64,000 bases of DNA from Scatomorpha stercorigallinarum. Lineage in GTDB: Bacteria > Bacillota > Clostridia > Oscillospirales > Oscillospiraceae. This document shows positions 24,870 to 33,296 of the stretch, in pieces. Each line of letters opens with the position of its first letter. Position 1 is the stretch's first letter. The notes beneath the pieces are model-generated. The model saw nothing but the letters and a program-made list of their open reading frames with translations, did not search any database and had not been told where the DNA came from. The stretch is taken from positions 62,001-126,000 of the forward strand of contig CALXGN010000001.1 in NCBI GenBank assembly GCA_944387865.1, given 5' to 3'. The position numbers and the translations under genes are program-made.

Positions 24870-25794
24870 CCGGCGTCACCGGATGCCCCAGCAGCCAGTC
24901 CCCGGCGCTCATGCGCCGCTTGCCGGGAGCCTGCAGCTCCGTGACGAGCAGGCTGCGCCCGCCGCCGCAGGCGATCTCCAGCCCGGCTCGCCCGGCGGAG
25001 ACGACCTTCCCCGGCGCAAGCGCCGTCACCGTGTCCGTGTATTCCGCCGCGTACACCTTCAGCGCCGTGCCGCGCAGCTCCATGGTGGCCACCGGCCAGG
25101 GCAGCAGGCCGCAGATGTGCTTGACGATCTCCCGCGGCGTGCGCGTCCAGTCGATGGGGCACACGCTCTTGTCCAGCTGCTTGACGTAGGTGGCCTTTTC
25201 GTGCTCCTGCGGCGTGCGCGGGGCCGTGCCGGCGGCGATGTCCCGCAGCGTGCGCACGAGCAGCTGCGCGCCCATACCGGCCAGGCGGTCAAAAAGCTCG
25301 CCCGCCGTCTCGAATTCGCCGACCGGCGTGCGTTCCTGATAAATGATGTCCCCCGCATCCATGTCGTGGGCAAGGTACATGGTGGTGACGCCCGTCTCCC
25401 TGTCCCCGTTGAGCACCGCCCACTGGATGGGCGCGGCCCCGCGGTAGCGCGGCAGCAGCGAGCCGTGGACGTTCACCGCGCCCAGGCGCGGCACTGCCAG
25501 CAGCGCGTCCGGCAGCAGCTTGCCATAGGCCACCACTGCCAATACGTCCGGCGCGAGCGAGCGCATAAGTTCCAGCGCGTCCTCCCCGCGGACGCCGGCG
25601 GGCTGATACACCGCTATCCCCCGCTCCAGCGCCAGCTCCTTGACGGGTGAGGGCGCCAGCTTCATGCCGCGGCCCTTGGGCTTGTCCGGCTGGGTGAATA
25701 CGGCCGCGACCTCCATGTCCGGCGCGTCCAGCAGCGCGGCGAGCGAGGCGGCGGCAAAGTCCGGCGTGCCCATAAAGACGACGCGCAAACTCAT
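24859..25794 (-). CDS. fmt: Methionyl-tRNA formyltransferase
   Basis: Formylates initiator Met-tRNA. 311 residues: N-terminal transferase with VFMGTPDFAAASL, VVAYGKLLPDALL, the catalytic region VNVHGSLLPRYRGAAPIQWA and DMDAGDIIYQE, and a C-terminal OB domain. Start overlaps the deformylase stop by 4 bases (ATGA). Confidence 0.96.
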   Translation of the reverse strand: MSLRVVFMGTPDFAAASLAALLDAPDMEVAAVFTQPDKPKGRGMKLAPSPVKELALERGIAVYQPAGVRGEDALELMRSLAPDVLAVVAYGKLLPDALLAVPRLGAVNVHGSLLPRYRGAAPIQWAVLNGDRETGVTTMYLAHDMDAGDIIYQERTPVGEFETAGELFDRLAGMGAQLLVRTLRDIAAGTAPRTPQEHEKATYVKQLDKSVCPIDWTRTPREIVKHICGLLPWPVATMELRGTALKVYAAEYTDTVTALAPGKVVSAGRAGLEIACGGGRSLLVTELQAPGKRRMSAGDWLLGHPVTPDES

Positions 25795-26306
25795 TCCTCC
25801 TTATCCTCCCGCCAGGAGCCGCTCTCCAGCTCCTCCTCGGTGACCATCCGCTCGGCCACATCCGTGAACACCACGCCGTTCAGGTGGTCGATCTCGTGGC
25901 AGTAGCAGCGCGCCGTCAGGCCCGTGCCGTGCAGCTCGATCTCATTGCCGTCGCGGTCCTGCGCCTTCACGCGCACTTCCATCGGGCGGCTGACGAGTCC
26001 CCAGCGCCCGGGCAGCGACAGGCAGCCTTCCGGCCCGTACTGCTCGCCGGAGCGCTCCACGATCTCCGGGTTGATGAGCTCGAGCATCTTCGGCTCCTCG
26101 CCTTCGGGGACGTTCGTTTCCAGCACCACGATGGCCCTGCGCAGTACGCCCACCTGGGGCGCCGCCAGGCCCACGCCGTCGGCCTGCATCAAGGTCTCGC
26201 GCATGTCGTCGATCAGCGTGTGCAGCCGCGCGTCAAAGTTCGTCACCGTGCGGCACTTCTTGTGCAGCGCAGGCTCCACGTTCGGCAGTATCCTTCTTGT
26301 AGCCAT
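25791..26306 (-). CDS. def: Peptide deformylase
   Basis: Removes the formyl group from new proteins. 171 residues with the three metal-site motifs: GVGLAAPQVG, EGCLSLPG and CHEIDHLNGV (HExxH). I chose ATG 26306 with GGGAGGAA 6 bases upstream over an ORF start 14 codons earlier inside the priA 3' end. It has an acidic tail. Confidence 0.96.
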   Translation of the reverse strand: MATRRILPNVEPALHKKCRTVTNFDARLHTLIDDMRETLMQADGVGLAAPQVGVLRRAIVVLETNVPEGEEPKMLELINPEIVERSGEQYGPEGCLSLPGRWGLVSRPMEVRVKAQDRDGNEIELHGTGLTARCYCHEIDHLNGVVFTDVAERMVTEEELESGSWREDKEE

Positions 26307-26322
26307 GTGTATTCCTCCCTGG

Positions 26323-28581
26323 TCAGTCCAGCGGGTTGGTGTCCGCATAAATGGACACGTCCCTGAACTCCTTTTCCGCCGCCAGGCGGACGATCATATC
26401 CGCCACCGCCCGCCGCAGCCCGCTGCCGGGCGCGGCGCAGAGCGTGACGCGGTATCTGTACTTGTTATTGACTTTTAGTATGCTCAGCGGCGCCGGCCCC
26501 AGCACGCGCGCCCCCTCAACAGCGGACGACGCGGCCACGAGCTCCGCGCGCACGCGCGAGGCGCATTTGAGCACCTGCGCCTCGTCGGCGCCGGACATGG
26601 TGACGGCCAGCAGCTCGGTGAACGGCGGGCTCTGCTGCACTCGCCGCAGCTCGATCTCGGAGGCGTAGAAGCTCTCGTAATCCTGCGCCGCCGCCTGGCG
26701 TATCACCTGGTTTTCCGGCGTATAAGTCTGTATGATGGCCCGTCCCGGCCGCTCAAAGCGCCCTGAGCGCCCCACGACCTGGGTTATCAGCGAAAACGTC
26801 CGCTCCGCGGCGCGGAAGTCGCCGGCATAGAGGCTCTGGTCGGCGGAGATGACGCCCACCAGCGTGACGTTCTCAAAATTCAGCCCCTTTGTCACCATCT
26901 GCGTGCCGATCATGACTGGTATGCGCTCGGCGGCGAACTTGTCCAGCAGCGCGTCGTGCCCGCCGGCGGCGGAGACGGTGTCGGCGTCCATCCGCAGCAC
27001 GCCCACGCCGGGAAACAGCTCCGCGAGCTCCTCCTCCAGCTTCTGCGTGCCTGTGCCGACGTAGCTCAATCGCCCGCCGCACTCCGGGCAGCGCTCATCC
27101 GGCCGCCGCGTGAAGCCGCACTGATGGCACATCAGCTTGCGCCCATAGCTGTGATAGGTCAGGCTGACGCTGCAATTCGGGCAGCGGTAGGTATAGCCGC
27201 AGTCCGCGCAGGTGATGAGCCTGTTCGCCCCGCGCCGGTTGAGGAAGAGGATGCTCTGCTCGCCGCGCTCAAGGTTGGCCTCCAGCTCGGCGCGCAGGCG
27301 TTCGCTCACGCTCCCCCCGTTCCCGCGGCGCAGCTCGCGCTTCATGTCCACGATCTCCACGTCCGGCAGGGACATGTTGTTATAGCGCCCCGGCAATGTG
27401 AAGTAGCTGTAGCGCCCCTGCGCGGCAAAATAGCGGCTCTCCACGTCCGGCGTGGCGGAGCCGAGCAGCAGCAGCGCCCCGCTCTGCGCGCAGCGGTACT
27501 TGGCCACGTCCCGCGCGTGATAGCGCGGCGCGTTCTCGGACTTATAGGTGTCCTCCTGCTCCTCGTCGATGATGATGAGGCCCAGGTCCTTCACCGGCGC
27601 GAACACGGCGCTGCGCGTGCCGATGGCCACGCGGGCCTCGCCGTTTTTCAGCCTGCGCCACTCGTCGCAGCGCTCCCCGGCGGAGAGGCTGCTGTGCAGC
27701 ACGGCGATGTCGTCGCCGAAATAGGCCGTGAATGTGCGCAGCATCTGCGGCGTGAGGGCGATCTCCGGCACCAGCAGCAGCGAGCCGCGCCCGCGCGAGA
27801 GCAGCTCGGCGATGAGGCGTATATACACCGTGGTCTTGCCGCTGCCCGTGACGCCGAACAGCAGCGCCGCGCCGGCCTTCCGCCCTTCCGTCAGGGCCAG
27901 TATGCCCTCATATGCCCGCCGCTGTTCCTCCGTCAGCTCCGGCAGCGGGGAGCGCTCCGCGCTCACGGCCCGCTCCGGGCGGCGGAACACCTGCACGTTC
28001 TCCGTCTCTATGAATCCGGCGTCCACCAGCGCCTTGAAGGACTGCCTGGGCGCGCCGGTGAATTCGCGCAGCTCCGCCACGGAGGCCTGCCCCACGGCGC
28101 AGAGCGTGCGCAGCAGTTCCGCCTGATGGGGCGCTTTGCGCCGCCGTTGCCCGGCGGCCTCCATGGCCTCCTCGGCGGGGACGGCCAGCCGCGCCAGCTC
28201 GACATATTTGTCGCCCACGCGCCGCTTGCCGTCCTCGCGGAACCAGAGCCCGGCGGGCAGCATGGCGCGCACGGCCTCGTGTACCGTGCAGAAAAAACGC
28301 TCGCGCATCCACACGGCAAGCTTTATCTGCTCCGCCGTCAGCAGCGGCTCCGCATCCAGCACGGCGGAGACGGGCTTGAGCTTCTTGCCGAAGCTGCTGT
28401 CCGCCGCCAGGGCGAGCACCACGCCCTCCGTGGGCCGGTTGGCCCGCCCGAAGGGCACCGTCACGCGCACGCCCGGCGCCATGCCCTCCGCCAGCCCGGC
28501 AGGTACCGTGTAATCATACAGCCTGTCCAGCTGGAAGGGCACCCCGGCCACGGCTATCCTTGCGATAGTGTTATCAGCCAT
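26323..28581 (-). CDS. priA: Primosomal replication protein N' (PriA helicase)
   Basis: Restarts collapsed replication forks. 752 residues: N-terminal 3'-end-binding domain, winged helix, helicase with GVTGSGKTTVYI, IIIDEEQEDTYKSENAPRYHARDVA, and the cysteine-rich zinc insert CADCGYTYRCPNCSVSL...CHQCG...CPECGG. GAGAGGA before ATG 28581. Sixteen bases separate it from def. The coaBC gene often seen between rpoZ and priA is missing. Confidence 0.96.
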   Translation of the reverse strand: MADNTIARIAVAGVPFQLDRLYDYTVPAGLAEGMAPGVRVTVPFGRANRPTEGVVLALAADSSFGKKLKPVSAVLDAEPLLTAEQIKLAVWMRERFFCTVHEAVRAMLPAGLWFREDGKRRVGDKYVELARLAVPAEEAMEAAGQRRRKAPHQAELLRTLCAVGQASVAELREFTGAPRQSFKALVDAGFIETENVQVFRRPERAVSAERSPLPELTEEQRRAYEGILALTEGRKAGAALLFGVTGSGKTTVYIRLIAELLSRGRGSLLLVPEIALTPQMLRTFTAYFGDDIAVLHSSLSAGERCDEWRRLKNGEARVAIGTRSAVFAPVKDLGLIIIDEEQEDTYKSENAPRYHARDVAKYRCAQSGALLLLGSATPDVESRYFAAQGRYSYFTLPGRYNNMSLPDVEIVDMKRELRRGNGGSVSERLRAELEANLERGEQSILFLNRRGANRLITCADCGYTYRCPNCSVSLTYHSYGRKLMCHQCGFTRRPDERCPECGGRLSYVGTGTQKLEEELAELFPGVGVLRMDADTVSAAGGHDALLDKFAAERIPVMIGTQMVTKGLNFENVTLVGVISADQSLYAGDFRAAERTFSLITQVVGRSGRFERPGRAIIQTYTPENQVIRQAAAQDYESFYASEIELRRVQQSPPFTELLAVTMSGADEAQVLKCASRVRAELVAASSAVEGARVLGPAPLSILKVNNKYRYRVTLCAAPGSGLRRAVADMIVRLAAEKEFRDVSIYADTNPLD

Positions 28582-28592
28582 GTAGTCCTCTC

Positions 28593-28633
28593 AAAAAGCG
28601 TCTGCGGGGCGGCGCCAACGCGCTTCCCCGCAG
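28593..28633 (-). terminator. Hairpin between rpoZ and priA, possible attenuator
   Basis: CTGCGGGG (28602-28609) pairs with CCCCGCAG (28626-28633) with an internal GC stem; the minus-strand transcript continues into GCTTTTTGAG. It could reduce transcription into the priA half of the array. Confidence 0.55.
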
Positions 28634-28646
28634 GGCGGAGCGATGT

Positions 28647-28913
28647 TCACTCCTCGGCGGCGGGCTCCCCGCTCTCGGGGGCGTCCGCGGCCGCTTCCTC
28701 GGCCTCCGTCTCGTCGCCGCCGTCCTCCTTGACCTTCAGCTTGCCGGTGTACACCTCGTCAATGGCGATGGAGATGGGCTTGCGCTCGAGCACGTCTCCC
28801 TCCTCTTCGGCCTTGAGGGCGATGTTGCGCGCGCGGCGGGCGACCAGGTTCACCAGCAGGTAGCGGCTGCCTACCTTATTCACCAGTTCTGCCATCGGGG
28901 GATAGAGCATCAT
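28647..28913 (-). CDS. rpoZ: DNA-directed RNA polymerase omega subunit
   Basis: 88 residues. Core pattern MAELVNKVGSRYLLVNLVARRARNIAL and RKPISIAIDEVYTGKL matches Firmicutes omega, followed by a long acidic Ala/Glu tail (EDGGDETEAEEAAADAPESGE). Overlaps the gmk stop (ATGA); GAGGTG is 10 bases upstream. The 47-codon in-frame extension is a shadow of gmk. Confidence 0.93.
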   Translation of the reverse strand: MMLYPPMAELVNKVGSRYLLVNLVARRARNIALKAEEEGDVLERKPISIAIDEVYTGKLKVKEDGGDETEAEEAAADAPESGEPAAEE

Positions 28914-29524
28914 GATATGAGCACCTCTGTAACAAGATTTATTCTTAATGCCGATCTGCATTTCTCGGCGGTGATAATGGCGTCGATCTCGCGCGCGGCG
29001 GCGTCCGCGCTGTCGTTGACGACGATGTATCCGTATTTCCCGGCCTGGGCGCACTCGCGCTTGGCCTCCAGCAGGCGGGAGCGTATCTTCTCCTCGCTGT
29101 CCGTGTGCCGGCCGCGCAGCCGCCGCTCCAGCTCCGTACCGGAAGGCGGCAGGATGAAGATGGAAACGGCGTCCGGGCAGCTCCTGGCCACCTGCTCCGC
29201 GCCCTGCACGTCGATCTCCAGTATCACGCTCACGCCCTGGTCGAGCTTCCGCTCGACATATTCGCGCGGCGTACCGTAGCAGTTGCCGACGAACTCGGCG
29301 TGCTCGAGCAGCGCGCCCTCCGCCACCTTTTGTGAGAATTCTTCCCGCGTGACGAAGAAATAGTCGCGCCCGTCCACCTCGCCCGGCCGCGGCGCGCGCG
29401 TGGTGACGGAAACGGAGAGGCAGACGTCGCCCCTAAGCTCGCGCAGCTTGCCTATCACTGTGCCCTTGCCCGTCCCGGAGGGGCCGGATATGACGATCAG
29501 CCGCCCTTTGTCATGTGTCTGCAT
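28910..29524 (-). CDS. gmk: Guanylate kinase
   Basis: Converts GMP to GDP. 204 residues: Walker A VISGPSGTGKGTVIGKL, GMP-binding TTRAPRPGEVDGRDYFFVTREEF, and EYGTPREYVE-like GNCYGTPREYV, ILEIDVQGAEQV. Starts within the remA 3' end (14-base overlap). Confidence 0.96.
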   Translation of the reverse strand: MQTHDKGRLIVISGPSGTGKGTVIGKLRELRGDVCLSVSVTTRAPRPGEVDGRDYFFVTREEFSQKVAEGALLEHAEFVGNCYGTPREYVERKLDQGVSVILEIDVQGAEQVARSCPDAVSIFILPPSGTELERRLRGRHTDSEEKIRSRLLEAKRECAQAGKYGYIVVNDSADAAAREIDAIITAEKCRSALRINLVTEVLIS

Positions 29525-29780
29525 CTTCTTCGCCTCCCCAGTCTGCCGCGCCCTCCGCCCGGGCCGCGATGGCCTCCGGCGTCAGCGCGGAGAGGAATAC
29601 ATACCCGCAGTCGGTGAAGATGACCGACCGCGTGCGCCGGCCATAGCTCGCGTCCACGAGCAGGCCTCGCTCGCGCGTGTCCTGTATCATCCGCTTCACG
29701 GGCGCGGAGTCCGGCGAAAGGACGGAAACGAGCCGCCCGTCAGCGATCAGGCTGCCAAAGCCGATGTTTATGAGCTTCAT
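29511..29780 (-). CDS. remA: RemA/DUF370 regulatory protein
   Basis: 89 residues. The conserved core KLINIGFGSLIADGRLVSVLSPDSAPVKRMIQDTRERGLLVDASYGRRTRSVIF is the RemA family, a DNA-binding regulator of biofilm matrix genes in B. subtilis. Four bases after yicC. The order yicC-remA-gmk-rpoZ is the conserved Firmicutes one. Confidence 0.95.
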   Translation of the reverse strand: MKLINIGFGSLIADGRLVSVLSPDSAPVKRMIQDTRERGLLVDASYGRRTRSVIFTDCGYVFLSALTPEAIAARAEGAADWGGEEDADT

Positions 29781-29784
29781 GCCC

Positions 29785-30663
29785 TCACTCCACGTTCTGT
29801 ATCTGTTCGCGTATCTTTTCGATCTCGCTCTTCAGGTCCACCACCACGCGGGCGATATCCGCGCTCTGGCACTTGGAGCCGATGGTGTTCGATTCGCGGT
29901 TGAGCTCCTGTATCAGGAAGTCCATCTTGCGCCCCACGGGCGACTCGCCGTTCACCAGCGCGGTCAGCTGGTCGAGATGGCTGCGCAGCCGCACGGTCTC
30001 CTCGTCCACGGCCACGCGGTCGGCGAAGATGGCGCACTCGGTGAGTATGCGGGCCTCGTCCACCGTGCGGTCCGCGAGCACTTCGCGCAGCTTCTGTTCC
30101 AGGCGGGCGCGGTATTCCGCGACCGTCTCCGGCGCGCGCGCTTCAACGGCGCCCGTCAGCTCGCCGATATAAGCGATGCGGGCGAGCACGTCCTCGCGCA
30201 GCCTGGCGCCCTCGCGCTCGCGCATGGCGTCGTACTCCGTGAGCGCGCGCTCGGCGATCTCCACCAGCCCGGCGGCCAGCTCCTCGGCGTCCACTTCACG
30301 GCGGGCGACGCTCAGCACTTCCGGCAGGCGGCAGACGCCCATCAGCGTCATGTCGTCCACCAGGCCGAATTTCTCCCCCGCCGAGCGCAGCGCGTCGATA
30401 TACCCGCGCAGCAGCGGCTCGTTCACGCGCACCTCCATGTCGTCGGACTCGGCGGCGTCCACCGTGACGAACATGTCCACCTTGCCGCGGGTCGTATGCC
30501 GCCCCACAGCGGCCTTCAGCGCGTCCTCCGCGCTCAGCAGCCCGCGCGGCAGCTTGACGGATACGTCCAGGTAGCGGTTGTTCACGCTCTTGAGCTCCAC
30601 CGTCACGGATAGCCCCGCGGCCATGCCCTTGGCCGCGCCATAGCCGGTCATGCTCCTGATCAT
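29785..30663 (-). CDS. YicC-family endoribonuclease
   Basis: 292 residues: N-terminal YicC domain starting MIRSMTGYGAAKG, LKSVNNRYLDVSVKLPRGL, and C-terminal DUF1732 with EETVRLRSHLDQL, GRKMDFLIQELNRESNTIGSKC and VDLKSEIEKIREQIQN. Family members are RNases linked to small-RNA decay in E. coli. ATGA overlap with the preceding gene. Confidence 0.95.
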   Translation of the reverse strand: MIRSMTGYGAAKGMAAGLSVTVELKSVNNRYLDVSVKLPRGLLSAEDALKAAVGRHTTRGKVDMFVTVDAAESDDMEVRVNEPLLRGYIDALRSAGEKFGLVDDMTLMGVCRLPEVLSVARREVDAEELAAGLVEIAERALTEYDAMREREGARLREDVLARIAYIGELTGAVEARAPETVAEYRARLEQKLREVLADRTVDEARILTECAIFADRVAVDEETVRLRSHLDQLTALVNGESPVGRKMDFLIQELNRESNTIGSKCQSADIARVVVDLKSEIEKIREQIQNVE

Positions 30664-31085
30664 ACCGTTTCCGCCCCGCTCGTGATGATGTCCCGCACCT
30701 CATAGGTGATGGGCTTGCTGCTCTTCCTGCGGGAGAACAGCGCGTCGAACAGGAAACCCGCCGCGAAGAAAACGAAGCTGATGGCGATAGCCGGCCCTTC
30801 CGCCAGGTCCATCGCCGCGGCGATGGCATAGCCGATGAAAAACAGCACGAAGGGCACCACATATACGAGCACGGCTGCGCCCAGGACGCGCGAGGTCTGC
30901 GTCTCGATCTCCACCCTGTCGCCGGGCATGGCGCCGAGCTCATTTTTCACCTCCACGCGCAGCTTGGACGCGTAGTGGCAGCTCTCGCAGCTCCCGCAGT
31001 CGCCGCCGCAGGCGGTGCCGCGCAGCACCTCGGCCTCGGCCGTATCCGGGCCCGTGAGTTTCTTGATTATCGCGTATTGAGTCAC
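30660..31085 (-). CDS. SoxR-reducing/RseC-like membrane protein
   Basis: 141 residues: a small N-terminal domain with the cysteine motif CGGDCGSCESC (residues 26-36), a beta segment GDRVEIET and two membrane helices (LGAAVLVYVVPFVLFFIGYAI and AIAISFVFFAAGFLFDALF). Members work with Rnf-type complexes in SoxR reduction in enterics; in Clostridia the role is unknown. It begins 2 bases after cdaR and overlaps yicC. Confidence 0.87.
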   Translation of the reverse strand: MTQYAIIKKLTGPDTAEAEVLRGTACGGDCGSCESCHYASKLRVEVKNELGAMPGDRVEIETQTSRVLGAAVLVYVVPFVLFFIGYAIAAAMDLAEGPAIAISFVFFAAGFLFDALFSRRKSSKPITYEVRDIITSGAETV

Positions 31086-31087
31086 TT

Positions 31088-32338
31088 TTATCCTCCTCTG
31101 GATACGCTGATGGCGATCTGGTATGTGCCGATGGCGCCCGTGTTGGGGAAGCCGTCCACCCGGATGCGCACGTTGACGGTCATGTCGCCCGTCTGCGAGA
31201 TCTCGGACAGGTCGGCCACGGCACTGAGGTTTTCGGCCCTGATGGACGCCAGGTCCTCGGCCGAGCCGCGTATAGTCACCGGCAGGCTCTGTGTGATGAC
31301 TTCCGCCGAATAGCCCTCCGGCAGTCCGCTGTAGCTGATATTGCTGACAGTGAAGCTCTGTGTCTCCATATTCAGCACCTCCACGGTCACTTCCGCGGTT
31401 GTAGTGCCCGTCAGGTTCTCCACGCCGTCCGGCAGTATGATGTCAAACTCGTCCGTGAGCGAGGCGGAGAAGCTGGTGGTGTCGATAGTGGCCACAGTGA
31501 TGGCATTGATGCCCTCCACCACGCTGGCGTCGCCGGATATCATGATATTCGCCGGGTCGACGGTGACGCTGGTGTTCTCCTCCGTGGCGCCCGCGCCGTA
31601 GTTCGCGGAAATGGTCAGCGGCACCTGCTTGGTCATGTTGATGTTGACCGTGACGGAGATGGTATCGGTCTCCAGCTCCAGCCCGTCGGTGCTGACGGGG
31701 TTGCCCTCGCTGTCCAGCAGCGTGTAGGGCACGTCCACCGTGCGGGAAGCGTCCATGTCCATATAGGCGATCTCCACATAGGCGGAGGCCACGTTGGCCA
31801 GCTGGCTCTCCGTGCCGGAGACGCGCACCGTGGTGGGCTCCCATTCGATGCCGTCGTAGATATAGCCCTCGGCCGTGCTGCCGGTGAACTCGCAGTCCAC
31901 GGGTATGGCCTTGGTGGTCATGCGCGTCACGTCGAAGCCGATGGTCGCCGGCTCGGCGCTGACGAGCGTCACGGCGTTGGGGTCCACCCTGTCAGGGTAG
32001 CGCAGCGTGTACGTGCGGCTGTTGTATCCCGTCTTGGAGATGCCGGAGACGTCGATGACGGCCTGCACATCCGAAGTGGAGAGCGAGCCGATGTTCACCC
32101 TCGTGCCGCGGATGGTCACGTCCACGAAATAGTTGTCCACATTGGCGATGATGTACTCGCGCGTGTCCTGCAGCACGTCCTCGCCCTCAAAGACGACCTG
32201 CACGCCGTTCAGCTCCACTTCTATCTCCTCCTGCTGGGTGCCCGTGAGGTACATCCAGATGAGCAGCGAGGCGATGAGCGAAACGACGAGCCAGAATATG
32301 CGGTTGTCGAGCAGCTTATTCTTTCGTTTTCTTGTCAT
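31088..32338 (-). CDS. CdaR: YbbR-domain regulator of the diadenylate cyclase
   Basis: 416 residues, one N-terminal membrane helix (IFWLVVSLIASLLIWMYL) then four YbbR repeats of about 80 residues outside the cell (for example VNVDNYFVDVTIRGT; VPVDCEFTGSTAEGYIYDGIEWEPTTVRVSGTES). YbbR proteins control CdaA activity. Start overlaps cdaA by 23 bases. Confidence 0.92.
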   Translation of the reverse strand: MTRKRKNKLLDNRIFWLVVSLIASLLIWMYLTGTQQEEIEVELNGVQVVFEGEDVLQDTREYIIANVDNYFVDVTIRGTRVNIGSLSTSDVQAVIDVSGISKTGYNSRTYTLRYPDRVDPNAVTLVSAEPATIGFDVTRMTTKAIPVDCEFTGSTAEGYIYDGIEWEPTTVRVSGTESQLANVASAYVEIAYMDMDASRTVDVPYTLLDSEGNPVSTDGLELETDTISVTVNINMTKQVPLTISANYGAGATEENTSVTVDPANIMISGDASVVEGINAITVATIDTTSFSASLTDEFDIILPDGVENLTGTTTAEVTVEVLNMETQSFTVSNISYSGLPEGYSAEVITQSLPVTIRGSAEDLASIRAENLSAVADLSEISQTGDMTVNVRIRVDGFPNTGAIGTYQIAISVSRGG

Positions 32339-33197
32339 TTTTTCTCACCAGCAGGCCCTTGACGGAGTTTATCATCCCCACGATGCCGCGGCTGTTCGCC
32401 TCGTCCTCGTCGGGCATCAGCTCCGCCCGGAGTATCTTCTCAAAGGTGTCCGCGGAGAGGTGCCGCTTGAGCATCCCGTCGATGGCGACGGAGATGGAGC
32501 CCGTCTCCTCGGAGACGATGACGACCACGGCGTCGGAGTGCTCGCTCATGCCGATGCCGGCGCGGTGGCGCATGCCGAGGTCGCTGCTGAGGTTGGCGTT
32601 CTGCGTCAGCGGCAGCATGCAGCCGGCGGCGGCGATGCGCCCCTCGCGGATGATGACCGCGCCGTCGTGCAGCGGGGCCTTGACGAAAAAGATGTTGCGC
32701 AGCAGCTCGCTCGTGACGTCGGCGTTGACGATGGTGCCGGTGCCCATCTGGTCGTTGAGCAGCGTCGTGCGCTCGAACACGATGAGCGCGCCCGTTTTGG
32801 TGCTCGCCATGTCCGTGCAGGCGAGCACGGTCTGCGCGATGACGGACTCCGAGCTCGTGGGCACGGCCGTACCCAGGTTCATGAATCGCCCGCTACCCAG
32901 CCGCTCCAAAATGCGGCGCAGTTCCGGCTGGAACAGCACCACCAGGGCGATAAGGCCCATCTCCAGCGTCCGCTGCAAAAGCGAATGTATCATTGTCAGG
33001 CGCAGCAGCCCGGAGATCCACATCACCAGCAGCAGTATGACGATGCCTGTCGCCACGCGATAGGTGTTCGTCCGCCGGATGACGCCGATCAGCCAGTAGA
33101 TAAGCGCCGCCACGATGAGCACGTCGGCGATGTCCGACGCCCTCATCGTGAGCAGGTAGTTCCATCCATTGGATAGTGCGTTAAGAATACTGTCCAT
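32316..33197 (-). CDS. cdaA: Diadenylate cyclase CdaA
   Basis: Makes cyclic di-AMP from ATP at the membrane. 293 residues: three N-terminal membrane helices (to about 100), then the DAC domain with APLHDGAVII and GMRHRAGIGMSEHSDAV, the active-site DGA and RHR motifs. I chose ATG 33197; the ORF extends 26 codons upstream across the promoter. First gene of the long array cdaA to rsgA. glmM, the usual next gene after cdaR, is absent. Confidence 0.95.
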   Translation of the reverse strand: MDSILNALSNGWNYLLTMRASDIADVLIVAALIYWLIGVIRRTNTYRVATGIVILLLVMWISGLLRLTMIHSLLQRTLEMGLIALVVLFQPELRRILERLGSGRFMNLGTAVPTSSESVIAQTVLACTDMASTKTGALIVFERTTLLNDQMGTGTIVNADVTSELLRNIFFVKAPLHDGAVIIREGRIAAAGCMLPLTQNANLSSDLGMRHRAGIGMSEHSDAVVVIVSEETGSISVAIDGMLKRHLSADTFEKILRAELMPDEDEANSRGIVGMINSVKGLLVRKNDKKTKE

Positions 33198-33263
33198 AAG
33201 CAGTCCCCAGACATGCGGGCGGCCGGGCCGCCGCGCTTTTGTATCTCTGATCGAGGTCGTAAT

Positions 33264-33292
33264 ATTATACAACACCCGGCTGGAAATAGCAA
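33264..33292 (-). promoter_or_regulatory. Promoter of the cdaA array
   Basis: Minus strand: TTGCTA, 17-base spacer, TATAAT; the -35 ends 4 bases from the cysteine desulfurase stop. Confidence 0.85.
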
Positions 33293-33296
33293 CAGT

